From assembly GCA_903822375.1 (NCBI GenBank), contig CAIJOU010000654.1, forward strand, positions 1 through 17,215: a DNA stretch of 17,215 nucleotides. The letters run 5' to 3'. The stretch is from Candidatus Hydrogenedentota bacterium. GTDB taxonomy: Bacteria; Hydrogenedentota; Hydrogenedentia; Hydrogenedentales; CAITNO01. How positions within the stretch are numbered: the stretch's first letter is position 1; each line of letters opens with the position of its first letter. Positions 14,649-17,215 of this stretch are shown in pieces. The translations under genes were made by a program, and so were the position numbers. The notes below the pieces were generated by a model. The model saw nothing but the letters and a program-made list of their open reading frames with translations. It had not been told where the DNA came from and searched no databases.

Positions 14649-16895
14649 CTACTGCTTGTGTCCGGTAAGGATGGACACGGACGAGGTGCCCTGGTCCAGC
14701 GAGACCAGGTCCGCAACACCGTCAGCGTTCACGTCCCCGATAACGCTCGCATTGGGCAGGCTGCCGGTCAGGAAATGGGAGGGCGCCTCAAACTGTCCGC
14801 CGCCCCGGCTCAACCGCACCGACACAAAGTTTACCGAATGGGTGGCGAGCACGTCGGCAAGACCGTCCCCGTTGAAATCAAACGCGACCGCCCCTATGGG
14901 CGACGTGTCCACGCGCAAACGGTTCCCGGCGCCAAAGCGCCCGTCGGCGGTGCCGATGGAAAGATAGAGGCTGTCGTTGCTGGTCTGCACGGTTAGCGCA
15001 TCCGGCACGCCCTTGGTGCTGAAATCGCCCAGAACCATGTCCGACGGCCCGCCTCCGGTCGTGTAGCGCACCATGCTTGCCGCGTCGAGCGTGCCGTCAC
15101 CGACGCCCAGTATGCGGACAATGCGCGGCTCCGCCTTGTCGGTGGACTGGTCAGGGTCCCTCGTGCTTATGCAGGCCACGTCGAGCTTGCCGTCATGGTT
15201 GAGGTCGGCGAGACACACCGCGAGGGGATAGCTGATCTTGGGAAACTCGATGGGCGCGGCAAACTTGCCCGTGCCGTCGCCGAGAAGGACGGAAATGGAG
15301 TCGGAACCGGTATTGCCGGTGACCACGTCCAGCAGGCCGTCGCCGTTCATGTCGCCCAGTGCCAGTGAGCGCACCTCGGGGCTGTAGCTCGATCCCGTCG
15401 GCAGCACGGGCACGCCCAGCGTGGGCGTAAAGTGGCCGTTGCCCTGGCCCAGGAACACCGCCAGTGTCGGCGCGCCCAACACGCCCACCACCAGGTCCGC
15501 CCTGCCGTCCTGGTTCAGGTCGCCCATGACCATGGCGCGCGGTTTGCCCGCAAGCGCCAGCGGCGCGGGTTGGGCGGCAAACTGGCCGGTGCCGTCGCCC
15601 AGCATGATGACAACGTTGTTGGCGCCAAAATTACCCACCGCAAGGTCGGCCTTGCCGTCCTTGTTGAAGTCTTCAATGACGGCCACGCGCGGGTTGGCAC
15701 CCACGGGAAAGCGCTGGTCGCTTTCAAAGCGTCCGTTGCCCCGGCCCCGCAGCACCGACACCGTCGCGTTGCCCGCGTCGGCCACCACCAGGTCGGTCTT
15801 GTTGTCACGGTTCAGGTCCGCCGCGGCAAGACCGTAGCCCTGAGAGCCGCAGCCGAAGAACAGGGGTGCGCCAAAGCCGCCCGCACCGTCGCCGGGCAGC
15901 ACGGCCAGCACGCCCAGCGCGCCGAGATCGGCCGACTGGAACAGGATGGCCGCAAGGTCCGTCCTGCCGTCCCGGTTAAAGTCGGCCGCCACGATGCGGG
16001 TGGGCAGATAGCCCAGGTTGATGCGCGTTTCAGGGGCAAACCCGCTGCCTTGGCCCGTCAGCAGGGAAAAGTCCCCCGAACCCGCGTTCGACACCAGCAG
16101 GTCGGCCTTGCCGTCCCCTGTGAAGTCCTCAAATACGGCCATGCGCGGCGCGGTGCCGCAGTCCAGGCTCACCGGAGCCGCGAAGTTTCCCCCCGTGTTG
16201 ATCAGCAGGGTCAGATCGTTCGAGTCGCGGTTCACACTGATCAAATCGCATGCGCCGTCGCCGTTCACATCCTGCGCCACCACCCAGCGCGGTCCCGCGC
16301 CCACGGCAAAGCGCACCGGGTCGGCGAAGGCATAATTGCCCTTGCCGACCAGCACGGTCACGGTGTTGGATTTGCTGTCCGCGGTGATGATGTCCAGTTT
16401 GCCGTCACCGCTCACGTCGGCGGCGGCCACCGCCCGCGGCGTTGACCCGCTCACCAGCCCGAGCGTCTTGCCCTCGCCAAAAGTACCGTCGCCCACGCCG
16501 GGAAGAACGATCACCTGGTCATAGGTTTCGTTGGTGGTCACCAGGTCGAGATTGCCGCTTCCGACGAGGTCCACCGCGATAATGGCGCTGGGCACCGTGC
16601 CCACGGCATAGTTCACCGCCGTGGCATAGTTGCCGTCACTCTTGCCCTGCAGCACGGACACATTGTTCGTGTCGCGGTTGATGGCCGCAAGGTCAGGAAT
16701 GCCGTCCTTGTTGAAATCGGCCGCCACAACGTCCACCGCCTGGCCGCCCACCTTGTAGACGAGCCTGCTCTCAAACAGCCGCGCCGCCGCATTCTCCAGC
16801 GGGTCGGAGGCCACCCCTTCGCTGCTCGGGCATCCGGACAATCCCAGCGCAGACAGCGCCAACGCCATAAATACAACCCATCCGGTAAAACGCAT
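14649..16895 (-). CDS. FG-GAP/VCBS-repeat lipoprotein, probable beta-propeller
   Basis: A 748-residue lipoprotein: signal MRFTGWVVFMALALSALGLSGC with lipobox LSGC, so Cys22 would be acylated and the protein anchored on the outer face of a membrane. The mature part has fourteen repeats of about 48-60 residues, most with a calcium-binding loop of the form DxNxDGxxD (for example ADFNKDGIPDLA, ADVSGDGKLDII, GDMNGDGLLDVV, GDVNADGVADLV). Repeats 2 (VDLVGSGNLDLV) and 12 (GDFSTKGVPDAL) have degenerate loops. Fourteen repeats fit two seven-bladed propellers. The last repeat lacks its final strand, and the N-terminal FESRLVYKVG looks like the missing one, a typical ring closure. The start at 16895 is set by GGAGGAG 7 nt upstream and by the signal peptide; the frame is open further to 17078 without a signal-like start. 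Binding partner unknown. Confidence 0.88.
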   Translation of the reverse strand: MRFTGWVVFMALALSALGLSGCPSSEGVASDPLENAAARLFESRLVYKVGGQAVDVVAADFNKDGIPDLAAINRDTNNVSVLQGKSDGNYATAVNYAVGTVPSAIIAVDLVGSGNLDLVTTNETYDQVIVLPGVGDGTFGEGKTLGLVSGSTPRAVAAADVSGDGKLDIITADSKSNTVTVLVGKGNYAFADPVRFAVGAGPRWVVAQDVNGDGACDLISVNRDSNDLTLLINTGGNFAAPVSLDCGTAPRMAVFEDFTGDGKADLLVSNAGSGDFSLLTGQGSGFAPETRINLGYLPTRIVAADFNRDGRTDLAAILFQSADLGALGVLAVLPGDGAGGFGAPLFFGCGSQGYGLAAADLNRDNKTDLVVADAGNATVSVLRGRGNGRFESDQRFPVGANPRVAVIEDFNKDGKADLAVGNFGANNVVIMLGDGTGQFAAQPAPLALAGKPRAMVMGDLNQDGRADLVVGVLGAPTLAVFLGQGNGHFTPTLGVPVLPTGSSYSPEVRSLALGDMNGDGLLDVVTGNTGSDSISVLLGDGTGKFAAPIEFPKISYPLAVCLADLNHDGKLDVACISTRDPDQSTDKAEPRIVRILGVGDGTLDAASMVRYTTGGGPSDMVLGDFSTKGVPDALTVQTSNDSLYLSIGTADGRFGAGNRLRVDTSPIGAVAFDFNGDGLADVLATHSVNFVSVRLSRGGGQFEAPSHFLTGSLPNASVIGDVNADGVADLVSLDQGTSSVSILTGHKQ

Positions 16896-17071
16896 GAGAC
16901 TTTCTCCTCCAGCCGGACCGCGGGGGCATGCCCGCCCGTCACCGGCGCCAATCGTCAGTGGTGGATGTTCCGGGTTTCCCCGGTTTTGATAAGTATACAC
17001 CCGGAGACGGAAAAAGGCACCGGGGAGACATGTTCCCTGCATAGTTTTGTGAAATCCCCTAACAAAATTGC

Positions 17072-17100
17072 TTGACAAGGCGCGGCATCGATGGTAGAAG
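17072..17100 (+). promoter_or_regulatory. Sigma70-like promoter reading out of the window
   Basis: A perfect TTGACA (17072-17077) with a 17-nt spacer to TAGAAG (17095-17100). It points rightward, away from the lipoprotein gene, and fits the partial gene at 17147. Confidence 0.5.
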
Positions 17101-17146
17101 GGTGTTGGTGAAGTATGATGGCAAAGTAGAATTTGAGGGGTTGCAA

Positions 17147-17215
17147 GTGCGCGAAGCTAAATACAGGGGAAATTATCCGGGTGGCGCTCAGTTTCTTAGG
17201 CCCGCAAGTGCAGTG
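17147..17215 (+). CDS. Possible 5' end of a gene cut by the window edge
   Basis: From a GTG at 17147 the frame is open for 23 codons to the window end, giving (M)REAKYRGNYPGGAQFLRP and then ASAV. GAGGGG (17135-17140) is 6 nt upstream, and a TTGACA/TAGAAG promoter lies about 50 nt upstream. ATG codons at 17114 and 17117 run into a stop after a few codons. Too short to recognise; it may be chance. Confidence 0.4.
   Translation, partial: MREAKYRGNYPGGAQFLRPASAV

Overview
This window is high-GC bacterial DNA. It looks chromosomal rather than plasmid- or phage-derived: I see no transposase, integrase, phage or CRISPR gene. A pseudopilin with a GFTLIELLVVIAIIGILA leader and a C-terminal H-x-DG-type motif, an FG-GAP-repeat lipoprotein, a Tat-type secreted barrel protein, and many palindromic intergenic repeats together suggest a Gram-negative organism of the Planctomycetes/Lentisphaerae/Hydrogenedentota kind. 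That placement is inference; there is no rRNA or marker gene to fix it.

Layout, left to right. Positions 1-85 hold the 5' end of a secreted-protein gene on the minus strand. A palindrome-rich intergenic stretch (about 168-415) follows. Next come rfbA (dTDP-glucose synthesis) and, convergent with it, a SAM methyltransferase. The methyltransferase is divergent from glgC (ADP-glucose synthesis). After a second hairpin repeat (3969-4060) comes a GPH-family sugar/cation symporter that starts with TTG and carries a large soluble insertion between TM5 and TM6. It is followed 6 nt later by a small His-rich two-TM protein. Then come serA with a hairpin-rich leader, icd (NADP type) with a clear terminator, a stand-alone histidine-kinase core, and a Tat-exported TIM-barrel-like protein.

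From 12549 onward the known genes are on the minus strand. A two-gene unit encodes a membrane-anchored protein with two tandem Spy/CpxP-like units and a pseudopilin (2 nt apart). Next is an 748-residue lipoprotein with fourteen FG-GAP repeats. At the right edge, a sigma70-like promoter reads into a gene cut by the window end.

The named enzymes are central carbon, glycogen, sugar-nucleotide and serine metabolism, with no single pathway spanning the window. The most distinctive observations are three things: a three-copy intergenic element made of a small hairpin, the anchor ACCAAAG and an array of 7-bp units; the exported insertion in the GPH transporter; and the tandem-duplicated Spy-like protein paired with a pseudopilin.
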